Source of the DNA: Anaerosporobacter faecicola
GTDB lineage: Bacteria > Bacillota > Clostridia > Lachnospirales > Lachnospiraceae
Direction: 5' to 3'
Length of the DNA: 64,000 bases
NCBI RefSeq assembly: GCF_012070565.1
Contig: NZ_JAAQRO010000023.1
Span: forward strand, 124,001-188,000
The notes under the pieces were generated by a model. It saw only the letters and a program-made list of their open reading frames with translations, had not been told where the DNA came from and ran no database searches. The stretch's first letter is position 1; each line of letters starts with the position of its first letter. This document shows positions 8,487 to 18,602 of the stretch, piece after piece. The position numbers and the translations under genes are program-made.

Positions 8487-10889
8487 TTATTCTTGATAAC
8501 GTACTCTTTCTACAATGGAATTCTTTTTAATATTCTTACTTAACACATATGCTAAGACAATTTGTAAAACTAGTATGCAGCCGATCATACATAAAACCTC
8601 TACTGTAGGAAAATGATAGGTATGTAATCCAATGTATCCGTTATTCTTTCCATATTGGAATACTGCATATCCCAAAGGGATTCCCACAGTCAGTGATACA
8701 AAAACAGTACCAATTGTAAAGATCACCCCTTCTAACTGTAACATATGGCTCAATTGTTTGCTTGTCATACCAATTGCCTGAAGTACTCCAAATTCTTGTC
8801 TTCTTGTTGTTATACTGGTAACCATGGTATTTGCCATATTCATAAAACCAATTAATCCGGTTAAGATCAATAAAGCGTAGATTCCAACCGTTATCATCTT
8901 CATACTTAGTTGGGTTTCTTTAAGTGCCGATTCATAGGTTTTTATCTCAACATGATCCACTCCAAGAAGGATTTCATTCAATTTCTTCTCAACATTACGT
9001 AGTTGCTCAGTTGTACAATCAATCCATACTTTTGCTATATGGTCTTCTCCTAGATTCCATGCTTGATACGTGTCTTCTGTGACTGCCCAGTCCGAACTAA
9101 TGGATCCGAATGCTCCCTGTAGGTTTGGTTCTATCTTCGTTCCATTTTCTAACGTAATCGGTACTTGATCACCAACCGAATATGGACAGTAGGTTTCCAT
9201 AAGCGCTCCCCACCCGTAAATTATTGCACCTTCTTTCGAAGCAGCATCATAATCCAAGTTTCCTACCTTTCCTGCTTTTGCCTTATAGCGACTGAATTCT
9301 TCTCTGTTAAGAACGCCAATGGTGATTGGATTTTGTTTTTCATCGGCTGCTAGTACAATCTTGTTTGTATAGATTTCCGTAACTCCTTCAATTTCTCTTA
9401 CCTGTTGTAAAAATTCTTGATCAAGGGGATCTTCTTTGAGTATGGAATCCAAATTATTTTCTGGATAGGCAGTATCATTCAACGAATATGTTAAGTACAC
9501 ATAAATTTTTCCTCGTTCCACAATCTTCCTTGCCTCATACGCATCATCCATATTACCAAGAGAATTCGCCATGACAACAAATAGCACACAGGATAGCCCT
9601 AAGGTAATGATTGTAGATATTGTCCTTCTCCGATTTCCACTCATATTTGCCATCGTTAATCCCATTACAGTTACTTGTTTTTTCCCTTTTCGAATTCCCC
9701 TCGCCTTTCTTTGTTCCTGATAACGCATTGCTTCGACAATCGTTGTTTTCGAAATAATTTTCATTGGTTTTCGAATGGCAAGCAAAATGGTAATAAGAGA
9801 GAGTACCGCTACCAAAAGGAAGATTGGTACTTGGAATAAGGAAACGTTATCCAGTCGATTCCCCTGTATTCCCATAACTTGTTTCACTAACCATTGAAAG
9901 GAGATCTTTGCTATAACATAGCCAAATAATAAACCTAACGGGATTCCAATCGCACCAAGATACAGCGCTTCCTTACGAATAATTCGTCGCAATTGTTTCT
10001 TCGTAGCTCCCATTGCTTTGATTTTTCCATATTCCCAGACTCTCTGTTTCATACCAACCTGAAAGATATTGTAGATTACTACCAAAGACAACATTATGAT
10101 AATAAGAATAATTACAACACACACCAAGATTGTTTCTGTACCTGGGTTTCTTGCCCACATAACATATGCTCGATTCAGAGACACTCTTTTGGTATCAATC
10201 CCACAATCACTTGCAAGTTCTTTCAACACTTCCATTGCATTATGGGAATTCACCTTCTCATTCTTATCCAAAAGGAAATATGCCATATAGGATTGGTCCT
10301 CTTCCGCTACGGTACTGGTATAATATTCTTCTGATACATATCCCAATATGGAGTTTGCATCTCCTTGCGCATTTAAAATTCCACTGACTCTAAACTCCTT
10401 ATCTGCGTATTTACTTGTAAGATCGGGACGATAGGAAACGGTAATAGAATCTCCTACTTGAACAGATTCATATCCTAGGGACGAATAAAATGCACGACTT
10501 CCAATAATCTCATCCTTCCATGTTGGGAACCGTCCTTCTTCCAACATATCATCCATATACAGATGTTCTCGAAGAACCTGATCCGTCGCATACAGGGAAA
10601 TGGAACGCTCATTTTCCACTTCACCGACGTATTCCATTTTTCCAATCTTTGCAAATGCACTCTTAAGTTCCATCTCATGAAGTTGGTCCTTCGTTATACC
10701 TGCATAGATACCATCATACCGTCCATAAAGAATTCCAGCATTATTCTTATTCGTTTGTATAATCGCATAGCCCCATGTACTGATCACGGTAAGACCTAAT
10801 GTTGTAAGTAGAATGGATATAATCAATAGGACACTCCGCGTACGGTTGTGGCGATTATTTGACTTTGCAACGTTTGTTAAAGCATTCAT
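8487..10889 (-). CDS. MacB/FtsX-type ABC transporter permease (800 aa)
   Basis: Large permease with two FtsX-like halves. An N-terminal membrane segment (SVLLIISILLTTLGLTVIS) is followed by an extracellular domain (about residues 45-250), three membrane helices around residues 255-385, a second N-type helix (TISTIITLGLSCVLFVVMAN), a second extracellular domain and three C-terminal helices ending near residue 790. Both halves carry the typical EYGKIKAMGATKKQLRRI / EFGVLQAIGMTSKQLSHM coupling motif. The start ATG overlaps the stop of the ATPase gene by 4 bases (ATGA), showing translational coupling. With a sensor kinase/regulator pair just upstream it probably exports or senses an antimicrobial peptide or a lipid-like substrate; the substrate is unknown. 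Confidence 0.9.
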   Translation of the reverse strand: MNALTNVAKSNNRHNRTRSVLLIISILLTTLGLTVISTWGYAIIQTNKNNAGILYGRYDGIYAGITKDQLHEMELKSAFAKIGKMEYVGEVENERSISLYATDQVLREHLYMDDMLEEGRFPTWKDEIIGSRAFYSSLGYESVQVGDSITVSYRPDLTSKYADKEFRVSGILNAQGDANSILGYVSEEYYTSTVAEEDQSYMAYFLLDKNEKVNSHNAMEVLKELASDCGIDTKRVSLNRAYVMWARNPGTETILVCVVIILIIIMLSLVVIYNIFQVGMKQRVWEYGKIKAMGATKKQLRRIIRKEALYLGAIGIPLGLLFGYVIAKISFQWLVKQVMGIQGNRLDNVSLFQVPIFLLVAVLSLITILLAIRKPMKIISKTTIVEAMRYQEQRKARGIRKGKKQVTVMGLTMANMSGNRRRTISTIITLGLSCVLFVVMANSLGNMDDAYEARKIVERGKIYVYLTYSLNDTAYPENNLDSILKEDPLDQEFLQQVREIEGVTEIYTNKIVLAADEKQNPITIGVLNREEFSRYKAKAGKVGNLDYDAASKEGAIIYGWGALMETYCPYSVGDQVPITLENGTKIEPNLQGAFGSISSDWAVTEDTYQAWNLGEDHIAKVWIDCTTEQLRNVEKKLNEILLGVDHVEIKTYESALKETQLSMKMITVGIYALLILTGLIGFMNMANTMVTSITTRRQEFGVLQAIGMTSKQLSHMLQLEGVIFTIGTVFVSLTVGIPLGYAVFQYGKNNGYIGLHTYHFPTVEVLCMIGCILVLQIVLAYVLSKNIKKNSIVERVRYQE

Positions 10890-11557
10890 TCTCTCACCAC
10901 CTTGCCATCCTCGATCACGAGTCTGCGATCTGCAATCTGTGCGATATCTTCATCATGAGTGATCATAATGATCGTTTGCCCGTACTTCTTTGCGGACAAC
11001 TTCAGTAAACTAATCACTTCATCACTTGTTTTGGTATCAAGATTTCCTGTTGGTTCATCCGCAAGGATTACATCTGGCTTTGTAGATAATGCTCTTCCAA
11101 TGGCTACCCGTTGCTGTTGTCCTCCCGATAACGTATTAGGGAGGCTATGAATCTTTGATTCCAATCCTAAGGTCTCAATGATTTCTTTCATATAGGTCTC
11201 ATCCACTTGTTTTCCATCTAACCCCAAAGGAAGCACCATATTCTCCCACACATTAATAGAGGAAACTAGATTAAAGGCTTGAAAGATAAATCCAATCTTT
11301 CTTCTACGGTAAATGGCCAAATCGTCCTCCTTCATTCCATAGATGTCCTTTCCATTCAAATATACCTTTCCACTTGTTGGGCGATCCAATCCTCCTAGTA
11401 AATGAAGCAGCGTACTTTTACCTGATCCTGACTTTCCAACTATTGCAACAAATTCTCCTTGCTTCACTTCCATATTAATATTGGAAATTGCGTAGAATTC
11501 ATTTTGCTTACTTCCATACTTCTTAGACAATCCTTCTGTTCTAACGATTGATTCCAT
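10886..11557 (-). CDS. ABC transporter ATP-binding protein (LolD/MacB/BceA-like)
   Basis: A 223-residue ATPase with Walker [10 protein letters not shown] (residues about 41-49), Q-loop FIFQAFNLV, signature [15 protein letters not shown], Walker [13 protein letters not shown] and the H-loop [11 protein letters not shown]. The [11 protein letters not shown] continuation is typical of the MacB/LolD/BceA group that works with FtsX-type permeases. It is the first gene of the two-gene exporter and overlaps the permease by 4 bases. The ribosome site AAAGGAAGGGAAGAA lies directly before ATG 11557. The nearby palindrome suggests control by the response regulator encoded upstream. Confidence 0.95.
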   Translation of the reverse strand: MESIVRTEGLSKKYGSKQNEFYAISNINMEVKQGEFVAIVGKSGSGKSTLLHLLGGLDRPTSGKVYLNGKDIYGMKEDDLAIYRRRKIGFIFQAFNLVSSINVWENMVLPLGLDGKQVDETYMKEIIETLGLESKIHSLPNTLSGGQQQRVAIGRALSTKPDVILADEPTGNLDTKTSDEVISLLKLSAKKYGQTIIMITHDEDIAQIADRRLVIEDGKVVRE

Positions 11558-11661
11558 ATTTCTTCCCTTCCTTTTCTGTTATGAATGCCGATTTCTCAAA
11601 CGCACGAATCAAATATTTGTTCTATGCTACAATAACTATACCTGTTGTTTCTTTCTGCTTA

Positions 11662-11698
11662 CTTACAAAGCGAGAAAAAACACTTACAAATTTGTAAG
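11662..11698. promoter_or_regulatory. Palindrome plus direct half-site, likely response-regulator operator of the ABC exporter
   Basis: CTTACAAATTTGTAAG at 11683-11698 is a perfect 16-bp palindrome and fits the BceR-type consensus TNACA-N4-TGTAA. A further half-site CTTACAAA lies at 11662-11669, exactly 21 bases away from the same half-site at 11683. The element sits about 105-140 bases upstream of the ATPase start and upstream of a possible -10 (TATAGT on the minus strand near 11640). Binding by the adjacent OmpR-type regulator is inferred. Confidence 0.55.
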
Positions 11699-11716
11699 AT
11701 TGGAAAATGTATAAGA

Positions 11717-11766
11717 TAAAAAACTTCATTGCACATCTTCTACGATCGAATGATGTACAATGAAGT
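11717..11766 (-). terminator. Rho-independent terminator after the sensor kinase gene
   Basis: ACTTCATTG at 11723 pairs with CAATGAAGT ending at 11766, and ACATC/GATGT extends the stem after a one-base mismatch. On the minus strand it is followed by TTTTTTATC. It separates the two-component genes from the ABC genes. Confidence 0.8.
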
Positions 11767-11783
11767 CTTATCATACTTTCCAA

Positions 11784-13028
11784 TTACTTTTTGGGAATCT
11801 GCAGAACAAATATACTCCCCGACGTTCCATCTGATTTAACATGAACGGTAATGGTTCCTCCATGTCTATTCAGAATTTCCCTTGTAAGATACAGCCCTAC
11901 TCCTGAACCTTCCTGCTCTTTTACTTCTTGTAACTGTCCTCTGTAAAATCGTTTAAAGATCTTGTTTACTTCCTCTTTTGGTATCCCAATTCCTTGATCC
12001 TCTATCTCGATACGTAGAAATGTTGTCCGTAAAAGGAAGCGTATGGTTATGGTTTGGTTCCTTGTACTGTATTTGATTGCATTATCAAGCACGTTAATCA
12101 ACGCCTCACATAGCCATTTTGGATCATGCGGAATCTGTAATTTCTGTACTTCTTCCTCCGCTTCCACTACTAACTCAATTTTCTTTTCTCTAGCTTTCAC
12201 ATAGACACGGTTCATCGCTTCTACGAATGTTGAAAAGATTGGTGCCTCTTCCAGTTGTATGGTAATCATGCCTGTTTCCATTCTAGATATGTTCAACAAT
12301 GCTGCGAGCATATTCTCAAGACCACGTAGTTGATGGTTACATCTTGCAAGGAATTCCTCTCGTTCGAGTTCACTTAATTCCTGTTTCTCTACTATCTCAA
12401 AACAGGTCTTTAAGGCGGCCACGGGTGTCTTTAGTTGATGTGAGATATCGGTAACAAGTGACTTCGTCTCCTCCTTCTCCTGTATCATCTGCTTTTTCAT
12501 TAGATGTATTGTTTTAGAAAAGGCGGCTAATTCTTCATAAATTTTCTGTACTTCCTCTCCTTGTTTGTCAATAGGAGGCACCCATTCGTCTGACTCGCTA
12601 CGAATCTGGCTTACTCTTTTTTGAATATCTATCATCTGTTCTCTATAAACATTTCTCTGATAACGGGTTGTCCCATAAAACAGCAACAGAAGAAGCATGT
12701 AGATGCTTATTGCACCACCTATATACTTCCAGATTTGTTGTATACAATTTTTCTTAAAGTAATCCTCATATGCACTGGTATATCCATATTCTTTTAGAAC
12801 AGAAGAAGCACTCTTTGTCGTTTCTTCTCCCTTCATTAAACTGGCTGCGGTATGTAAAGGATCTGAAGTATCAACCATTGTTGCAAGGATGCCAATCTTC
12901 TCTTTATACTGTTCCACTTCCCTATAACAAAGAATACTTGTTACTACTGCAATTAATAAGAACAAAACACTGCATATCCACCCATACATCTTTTTATTAC
13001 ACTGTGATTCTCTACTTATTCTTGACAT
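11784..13028 (-). CDS. Two-component sensor histidine kinase
   Basis: A 414-residue membrane kinase: first helix IVCSVLFLLIAVVTSILC-like (about residues 15-35), a short extracytoplasmic loop of about 75 residues, a second helix (ISIYMLLLLLFYG), then H-box VTDISHQLKTPVAALK, N-box NVLDNAIKYS, G1 EDQGIGIPKEE and G2 GSGVGLYLTREIL. ATG 13028 has AAAAGGA at a 9-base spacing, so I prefer it to ATG 13049. The gene overlaps the end of the response-regulator gene by 13 bases. The small sensor loop resembles kinases that rely on a transporter to sense their ligand, which fits the ABC genes next door; that is inference. Confidence 0.92.
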   Translation of the reverse strand: MSRISRESQCNKKMYGWICSVLFLLIAVVTSILCYREVEQYKEKIGILATMVDTSDPLHTAASLMKGEETTKSASSVLKEYGYTSAYEDYFKKNCIQQIWKYIGGAISIYMLLLLLFYGTTRYQRNVYREQMIDIQKRVSQIRSESDEWVPPIDKQGEEVQKIYEELAAFSKTIHLMKKQMIQEKEETKSLVTDISHQLKTPVAALKTCFEIVEKQELSELEREEFLARCNHQLRGLENMLAALLNISRMETGMITIQLEEAPIFSTFVEAMNRVYVKAREKKIELVVEAEEEVQKLQIPHDPKWLCEALINVLDNAIKYSTRNQTITIRFLLRTTFLRIEIEDQGIGIPKEEVNKIFKRFYRGQLQEVKEQEGSGVGLYLTREILNRHGGTITVHVKSDGTSGSIFVLQIPKK

Positions 13029-13714
13029 GTTCGACAGTCCTTTTCCCATATGTATCCTACTCCACGGATATTTTGAATATACTCTGGTTTTGAAGGATCC
13101 TTTTCTATCTTTTCCCGTAACCTTCTTATATTTACTGCAAGGGTATTCTCATCTACAAAATTACCATCTAAATCAAATAGTTGTTCCAGCAACTGATTTT
13201 TCGTTAAGATCTGTTTTGGATGAAGGAGGAACAGTTGAAGAAGCTTCCACTCATTTTTAGTTAAGAGCACTTCCTCCCCCTCCTTCTCCACACGCATTTC
13301 TCCTAAAAAGAACTGAATGTCACCAGACTGTAAGACCTTAGGTTGTCTATTTGCTTGTTTCTTAAAGAATGCTGCAACTTTCAGCATTAAAATAGACAAA
13401 CTAAATGGTTTTGTTATATAATCATCTGCACCCGCTTCATATCCCATGACCTGGTCCATCTCCTGCTCAAGTGCTGTTAAACAGATAATATGCAGATTCT
13501 TATTCTGCTTTCTGATCCAACGAATGAGTGACAAACCATTGCCATCAGGTAAATTAATATCACATAAGATCAACTGTGGTTCCTTCTGTAATATGCTTTT
13601 CTTTGCACCTGCAATTGTCATCTCCCGTTCGACTTCGTAGCCTTCCTTCTCAAGGGTGAAGGCAATTCCTCGATTTACACTTTCTTCATCTTCTATAATC
13701 AATATCCGATTCAT
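13016..13714 (-). CDS. OmpR/PhoB-family response regulator
   Basis: A 232-residue regulator with receiver acidic pair EDEE, phosphoacceptor D in LILCDINLPDGNG (about residue 53), conserved T/S in CLTALEQ and K in ITKPFSL, then a winged-helix DNA-binding domain (LTKNEWKLLQLFLLHP, LFDLDGNFVDENTLAVNIRRLREKI split by the recognition helix, and the wing IQNIRGVGYIWE). It is first in the regulator-kinase pair and overlaps the kinase. Its most likely target is the palindromic element at 11.68 kb before the ABC exporter genes. Confidence 0.95.
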   Translation of the reverse strand: MNRILIIEDEESVNRGIAFTLEKEGYEVEREMTIAGAKKSILQKEPQLILCDINLPDGNGLSLIRWIRKQNKNLHIICLTALEQEMDQVMGYEAGADDYITKPFSLSILMLKVAAFFKKQANRQPKVLQSGDIQFFLGEMRVEKEGEEVLLTKNEWKLLQLFLLHPKQILTKNQLLEQLFDLDGNFVDENTLAVNIRRLREKIEKDPSKPEYIQNIRGVGYIWEKDCRTCQE

Positions 13715-13806
13715 AGCTATACTCCCATCGATTTGAAACTCAATTTTACAAAACTCATTTTTCCAAGTTCTTCCCTATTGTAACACAAATAAATGGGATT
13801 TTCATA

Positions 13807-13852
13807 GATAAAAAGTACATTCCTATGAATCGATTATGTAATTAAAGTACTT
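13807..13852 (-). terminator. Possible terminator after cysN
   Basis: On the minus strand AAGTAC (13852-13847) can pair with GTACTT (13818-13813), followed by TTTATC. The stem is only 6 bp with a long loop, so this is a weak call, but it lies 8 bases past the cysN stop where the eight-gene operon should end. Confidence 0.35.
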
Positions 13853-13859
13853 CTCCTTG

Positions 13860-15590
13860 CTAAATTACCCAGTAATTATTATGAAATACGACAAATCGAT
13901 AGGTATCAAAACGCATCCACTTATTAAGAAATGCAACTTCTCTTCTTTCATCTAAACTTTGATACTCTTTTAAGAAATGTTTTAGTTCTTCTTTTGAACT
14001 TACCTTAATTGCAAATCCTCTTCCGTTTATAAGTGGTCGACCTTCATATTGATACTTCTGTATTGGAATCATATCATTAATCTTACCGTCTCTCACTTGT
14101 ATTGCCACTTGATCACGCAATGCCAAGATATCAAAATCCTTAGGATATTTATAGCTTTCGCCTTTAATTGGAATAGCATCTCCAACTGTGTATGTATTGG
14201 ATGACACTTCTGTTTTGTCTACTGTAAATTGTTCTACATTATAATAAAATTCTTCAAAAACATCGCCTCTTGCTTTTAACGCCCCCTTATAGAACGTAAC
14301 CAATTCTTTGTTTTCTTTCTCTTCTTCTGCTTGGGTTATAATTCCACCACCTGCAACATCATAGCCGTCTACTATTACAAATCTTCCTGTTACTTGACTT
14401 TGTGAGAACTGGTCGAATGCAACTGGTTCCTTCGTTGTTATTACAACCTCAGCAACATCATTAAGAGTGATCTTTTGAACCTGCTCGCTAGAATCTAAAT
14501 TCGATGCATCAATCACTTTGATAATCTCTTCCAATTCACCTTCTATTTCTCTAGTTGCTAATTTAATCTTGTATTTCTTATTCTTTACAAGATTGTTCTT
14601 TCCCATCCAAAAGATACTTGCCCTGAACGAATTGGATACGAGCGGTTTGCTATCTTCCAAAGCAATTACTTCCCCTCGTTTATTAAAGAATTCATCTGAT
14701 ACCGTGATTCCTACGGACTGTCCTGCTGATACGATTTCTGTCTTATCTCGATCTGCCCAATACTCTATTGTCTTAACTGTTGTCTTTTTTCCTTCCGGAT
14801 ATATCGTAATCTCATCCCCTACTTGTAACGTTCCTGCTTCGATACGACCTGCAATGATTCTGCGATCATCAAACTTATATACATCCTGAATTGGAAAACG
14901 AAGTGGTTTCTTATCAAGGCCTTTTTCTTTCTCTATACAATCCATTGCCTCAATAACCGAATGACCATAAAACCAATCGAGTTTATCTGATTTTTCTAAT
15001 ATATTTTCACCATAATAGGCAGAGATTGGAATGTAATCAATTGGCTTGATATTAAGCGTGTTAAGAAATTCTCCCATATCCTTCTTAACAGAATCATATA
15101 CTTCCTTTGAATACTCAACCAAATCCATCTTATTCAGCACAACATATACCTTCTTAATTCCAATTAAAGAGAGAATATATGCATGGCGTTTTGACTGTTC
15201 CTGTACACCTTCTTTCGCATCAATAATAAGAAATGCTGCTTCGGCGTTAGCAGCTCCTGAGATCATGTTCTTAAGAAATTCCTTATGACCTGGCGCGTCA
15301 ATAATAACATACTCTCTCTGCTCTGTCTGAAATTGAATCTGTGTTGTATCAATTGTTATTCCTTGTTTTTGTTCTTCTTCAAAAGCATCTAATAGATATG
15401 CATATTCAAAAGGCTTTCCTGTTTCCTTTGCAATTCTCTTTACTTTATCAATGGTCCCCTGTGGTAACGAGTGGGTATCATATAGTAGACGACCAATAAC
15501 CGTTGACTTTCCATGATCTACATGCCCTACAACTACTATTTTTAAACGATCTATATTTTCCACCTTTTTTATGTTTTCAATTTTCTCCAT
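13860..15590 (-). CDS. cysN: Sulfate adenylyltransferase, GTPase subunit 1
   Basis: GTP-driven subunit of ATP sulfurylase, which with CysD makes adenylylsulfate (APS) from sulfate and ATP. Seen: G1 VGHVDHGKST (about residues 21-30), G3 DAPGHKEF, G4 NKMDLV, EF-Tu-like domains II and III. The protein has 576 residues, longer than E. coli CysN (475) but lacking a CysC kinase P-loop at the C-terminus; the extra C-terminal 130 residues are unassigned and may be an accessory domain. ATG 15590 is preferred over GTG 15599 because GGGAG lies 8 bases before it. Last gene of the sulfate operon; 15 bases separate it from cysD. Confidence 0.92.
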   Translation of the reverse strand: MEKIENIKKVENIDRLKIVVVGHVDHGKSTVIGRLLYDTHSLPQGTIDKVKRIAKETGKPFEYAYLLDAFEEEQKQGITIDTTQIQFQTEQREYVIIDAPGHKEFLKNMISGAANAEAAFLIIDAKEGVQEQSKRHAYILSLIGIKKVYVVLNKMDLVEYSKEVYDSVKKDMGEFLNTLNIKPIDYIPISAYYGENILEKSDKLDWFYGHSVIEAMDCIEKEKGLDKKPLRFPIQDVYKFDDRRIIAGRIEAGTLQVGDEITIYPEGKKTTVKTIEYWADRDKTEIVSAGQSVGITVSDEFFNKRGEVIALEDSKPLVSNSFRASIFWMGKNNLVKNKKYKIKLATREIEGELEEIIKVIDASNLDSSEQVQKITLNDVAEVVITTKEPVAFDQFSQSQVTGRFVIVDGYDVAGGGIITQAEEEKENKELVTFYKGALKARGDVFEEFYYNVEQFTVDKTEVSSNTYTVGDAIPIKGESYKYPKDFDILALRDQVAIQVRDGKINDMIPIQKYQYEGRPLINGRGFAIKVSSKEELKHFLKEYQSLDERREVAFLNKWMRFDTYRFVVFHNNYWVI

Positions 15591-15605
15591 TCCGTCCACT
15601 CCCTT

Positions 15606-16406
15606 CTACATGTATCCATCTTTTCGCAACTTCTGCATTGCATATGAGTCTTCTTGGTCTTGTGCTCTTCCTGCTCGTTCACTAACTGTTGTATGTTTCA
15701 ACTCTTCAATAATATCCTCTACTGAAGTTGCATTGGATTCAATCTGCCCCGTACAAGGTGCACAGCCTAAACTACGATAACGTTTTCCATCTCTTGCAAA
15801 ATATAGATCGATAATAGGTATATTCTCTCGTAAGATATATTCCCATATATCAACTTCATTCCAGTGTAATAATGGATGCACACGGATATGATTTCCTTTG
15901 GGAAAATCGGTCTTAAATTGGTCCCAAAGTTCAGGTGGTTGATTAGAATAGTCCCACTCATCATTCTTGTTACGTTCTGAAAACACTCTTTCTTTGGAGC
16001 GCGAACCTTCCTCATCACGACGAACACCAACGATTAATCCATCGAATTCATATTTCTTAACTACCTGCTGTAATGCTTCTGTTTTTAAAGCTTTACAACA
16101 AACCAATCTACCTTGGGCAGGGCCCATTCCTGCATCTATGGCTTCTCTGTTTGTATGTACAATTAAGTCTAAGTTTAATTCCTTGGCCACCTTATCACGA
16201 TACGCAATCATTTCTGGAATTTTGTAAGTGGTGTCTACGTGAATAAATGGGAATGGACAATAGCCAAAGAAAGCTTTTTTTGCTAGCCATAATAAAACGG
16301 TAGAATCCTTTCCTATTGACCAAAGCATACCTAGCTTACCTAACTTTTTATACGCTTCTCTAAGAATATATATACTTTCCGCTTCCAATGTGTCTAAATG
16401 ATCCAT
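15606..16406 (-). CDS. cysD: Sulfate adenylyltransferase subunit 2
   Basis: PP-loop ATP pyrophosphatase subunit that adenylates sulfate. The 266-residue protein carries the pyrophosphatase loop [13 protein letters not shown] (about residues 31-43), [40 protein letters not shown] and the C-terminal [20 protein letters not shown] expected of CysD. The start ATG has AGGAGGATTAAT in front. It sits between aprB and cysN, so the operon joins activation of sulfate with reduction of APS. Confidence 0.95.
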   Translation of the reverse strand: MDHLDTLEAESIYILREAYKKLGKLGMLWSIGKDSTVLLWLAKKAFFGYCPFPFIHVDTTYKIPEMIAYRDKVAKELNLDLIVHTNREAIDAGMGPAQGRLVCCKALKTEALQQVVKKYEFDGLIVGVRRDEEGSRSKERVFSERNKNDEWDYSNQPPELWDQFKTDFPKGNHIRVHPLLHWNEVDIWEYILRENIPIIDLYFARDGKRYRSLGCAPCTGQIESNATSVEDIIEELKHTTVSERAGRAQDQEDSYAMQKLRKDGYM

Positions 16407-16459
16407 ATATTAATCCTCCTATATAATGATTTTAAGAAATTGCAATTACCTTCTTTGCT

Positions 16460-16774
16460 TTAATATCGATTAGACTCCTTACGATCGATCACAATTTCCT
16501 TACTTTTTCCATATGGGTTTGCAATTGACCATGTTACAAGATCACCATTAGAGGTTGTTGACAGATGACTTCCTCTTCCACCAATATCTGCTCCAAGATA
16601 TAAAGAAATTGCTCCAAACTTGCATTCTTTCACACAAGATGCACACCCCCAACAATCTTTTGGATACTGAATATACGCCTTGTTTTGATCATTCATCTCT
16701 AGTAAAGTACCTGGGCAAACGCAGGTACACATAGTACAACCAACGCATTTATTCTGATTAATTGCTATGCTCAT
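16460..16774 (-). CDS. aprB: Adenylylsulfate reductase beta subunit, short assimilatory-type ferredoxin
   Basis: A 104-residue two-cluster ferredoxin beginning MSIAINQNKCVGC. The first [4Fe-4S] set is CVGCTMCTCVCP and the second CWGCASCVKEC, matching AprB, which passes electrons to the FAD of AprA to reduce APS to sulfite. It is shorter than AprB of dissimilatory sulfate reducers (about 150-165 residues), lacking the long C-terminal arm, as expected for an assimilatory form. GTG 16783 would be a longer start, but ATG 16774 has GAGGTG at a 6-base spacing. It overlaps the end of aprA by 17 bases. Confidence 0.88.
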   Translation of the reverse strand: MSIAINQNKCVGCTMCTCVCPGTLLEMNDQNKAYIQYPKDCWGCASCVKECKFGAISLYLGADIGGRGSHLSTTSNGDLVTWSIANPYGKSKEIVIDRKESNRY

Positions 16775-18494
16775 ATGTTTCACCTCGCTTTACTAGGTCT
16801 CTAAAGATAATCTTCAATGTTTCTCCCTCTCGTTTGGAATTCACATATTGTAACCATTCATCACTACGCTCTGGATAATCTAGATTTTCTGCGAAGCTAT
16901 GCCATCTCGTCTCTTTTCTTGCTCGGAGATGGGCTATTACACTTTGACAGACAACAAGACGTTCGCGCAATTCATAGACAAACAATAATTCATGCATGTT
17001 ATCTGCCCTTAACTCTTTGCTCAATTCGCTAATCTGTTTAATTTTTTCTTCTGCCAAATCTAATTGTTTCTCATTATATTGATAATGGCTGCTAATGCCT
17101 CCTGCATAAGTATCCATAACCTTTTGCATGGCTTCTTCTAACTGCTCTGTAGGAAACATCGATTCTTCACGATTTAGAATGGATTCCATCTCTGCTTTCT
17201 TATTTCCTATTATTCTTTCAAAATTCTGACTATGTATCTCTCGTGTTTCTTCAATCGATTCTTTTGTACATTCTTCTTTGCATTTTTCTTTTCTTAATGC
17301 TTCTACTGCAGCAATTGCAGCAATTTCTCCTTCAACTAATGCACCTGTAACATACTTTTGGGGACAACCACCTGCTACATCACCGGCTGCATATAATCCC
17401 TTGATTGTCGTTTGTCGATTGGTATCAACCCAATATCCACTGGCTGTATGCCCACCGACGATATAGGGTTCTGTTCCTTCAATCTCTACATTCTGTTCAC
17501 TTGGGTTTTTTCCGGATTCGACCCATTTAAGAGTTTGACTAGGCGCCATATTCAAATAGGCGCGAAGAAGTTCTTGATCTTGCTCTGGTGTAATCCCTTC
17601 TGTTTTCAGATAACAAGGACCTCTTCCTTCAAGATTCTCACGTACTGTTCCATAAACTCTCTCTGATGTTGTATTTTTGTACTTCTTATCATAGACTTCT
17701 CCTAGTGAATTCACTTGTTTTGCTCCTACCCCTTGTGCAATGGTTCCTGTTGGTGCTATGGTGTCCTTACAACGTAATGCAATAAATCTCATCTCAAAGG
17801 TGGTCATCTCTGCACCCGATTGAATTCCCATGGCATATCCTGCCCCTGTATTAAACGGAGGATACCACATCTTATGTCTTGAAAATCCCGGATTGTTTGG
17901 TCGGTATAACCCTGCTGCTCCACCAGTTGCACAAATCACTTTTTTTGCATGAATTACATATAGAACATTCTCTTTCATATCAATGGCTAACGCCCCATAG
18001 ATTTGATTATCTTTCACTAGATAATCCGTGACTGCAACTCGATTTAAGATTGTAACATTTTTTAATGCTTCTACTGCATTCGCAAGAATTGGCTTTATAT
18101 TCTCACCGTTAATCTTAATGTTGCGATTTCCTCTCGCCACATATTCACCATTTTCATCTTTTTGAATTACCAGCCCCAGATCCTCTAATTTCTTCGTTAC
18201 CCGATTAAGACCTTCTGACATTGTAATAAGTAGATCATCTCTTACAATTCCAGCTGCATCATATGAAGCATACTCCACGTAATCCCTAGGAGTTCTCCCT
18301 TTCACTATGTACGCATTGATTGCATTTACTCCTGCTGCCAAACAACCACTTCTCTTAATATTCGCTTTCTCCGCAATAATCACACTTGCATCAGATTTCT
18401 CCCGAATGGTAAGTGCCGCATAACTACCAGCTGTCCCACCGCCAATGATCAAGATATCTGTATTATAGGTTTTCACTATAATTTTCTTCCTCAT
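16758..18494 (-). CDS. aprA: Adenylylsulfate reductase alpha subunit (FAD)
   Basis: A 578-residue flavoprotein of the fumarate reductase/AprA family: dinucleotide-binding GGGTAGSYAAL near residue 18, a second FAD contact VICATGGAAGLYRPN, and AAGDVAGGCPQKYVTGALVEGE near the FAD-binding end. The TGALVEG and CPQKYVTG stretch and the AprB partner make APS reductase a better call than succinate dehydrogenase or aspartate oxidase. It reduces APS to sulfite and AMP. ATG 18494 has only a distant AAAGGA; GTG 18476, with AGGAAG 9 bases before it, is a possible alternative start. There is a 108-base gap to cysA. Confidence 0.9.
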   Translation of the reverse strand: MRKKIIVKTYNTDILIIGGGTAGSYAALTIREKSDASVIIAEKANIKRSGCLAAGVNAINAYIVKGRTPRDYVEYASYDAAGIVRDDLLITMSEGLNRVTKKLEDLGLVIQKDENGEYVARGNRNIKINGENIKPILANAVEALKNVTILNRVAVTDYLVKDNQIYGALAIDMKENVLYVIHAKKVICATGGAAGLYRPNNPGFSRHKMWYPPFNTGAGYAMGIQSGAEMTTFEMRFIALRCKDTIAPTGTIAQGVGAKQVNSLGEVYDKKYKNTTSERVYGTVRENLEGRGPCYLKTEGITPEQDQELLRAYLNMAPSQTLKWVESGKNPSEQNVEIEGTEPYIVGGHTASGYWVDTNRQTTIKGLYAAGDVAGGCPQKYVTGALVEGEIAAIAAVEALRKEKCKEECTKESIEETREIHSQNFERIIGNKKAEMESILNREESMFPTEQLEEAMQKVMDTYAGGISSHYQYNEKQLDLAEEKIKQISELSKELRADNMHELLFVYELRERLVVCQSVIAHLRARKETRWHSFAENLDYPERSDEWLQYVNSKREGETLKIIFRDLVKRGETYEHSN

Positions 18495-18602
18495 TTTATA
18501 CCCACTGTTCCTTTCTTTGAATGCAAAACTCTTTAATCATTTTCATTGCTTTTGTACTTCACCGATTCAAAAAGGCGAGACTAGATGAAATGATGTATCT
18601 TC

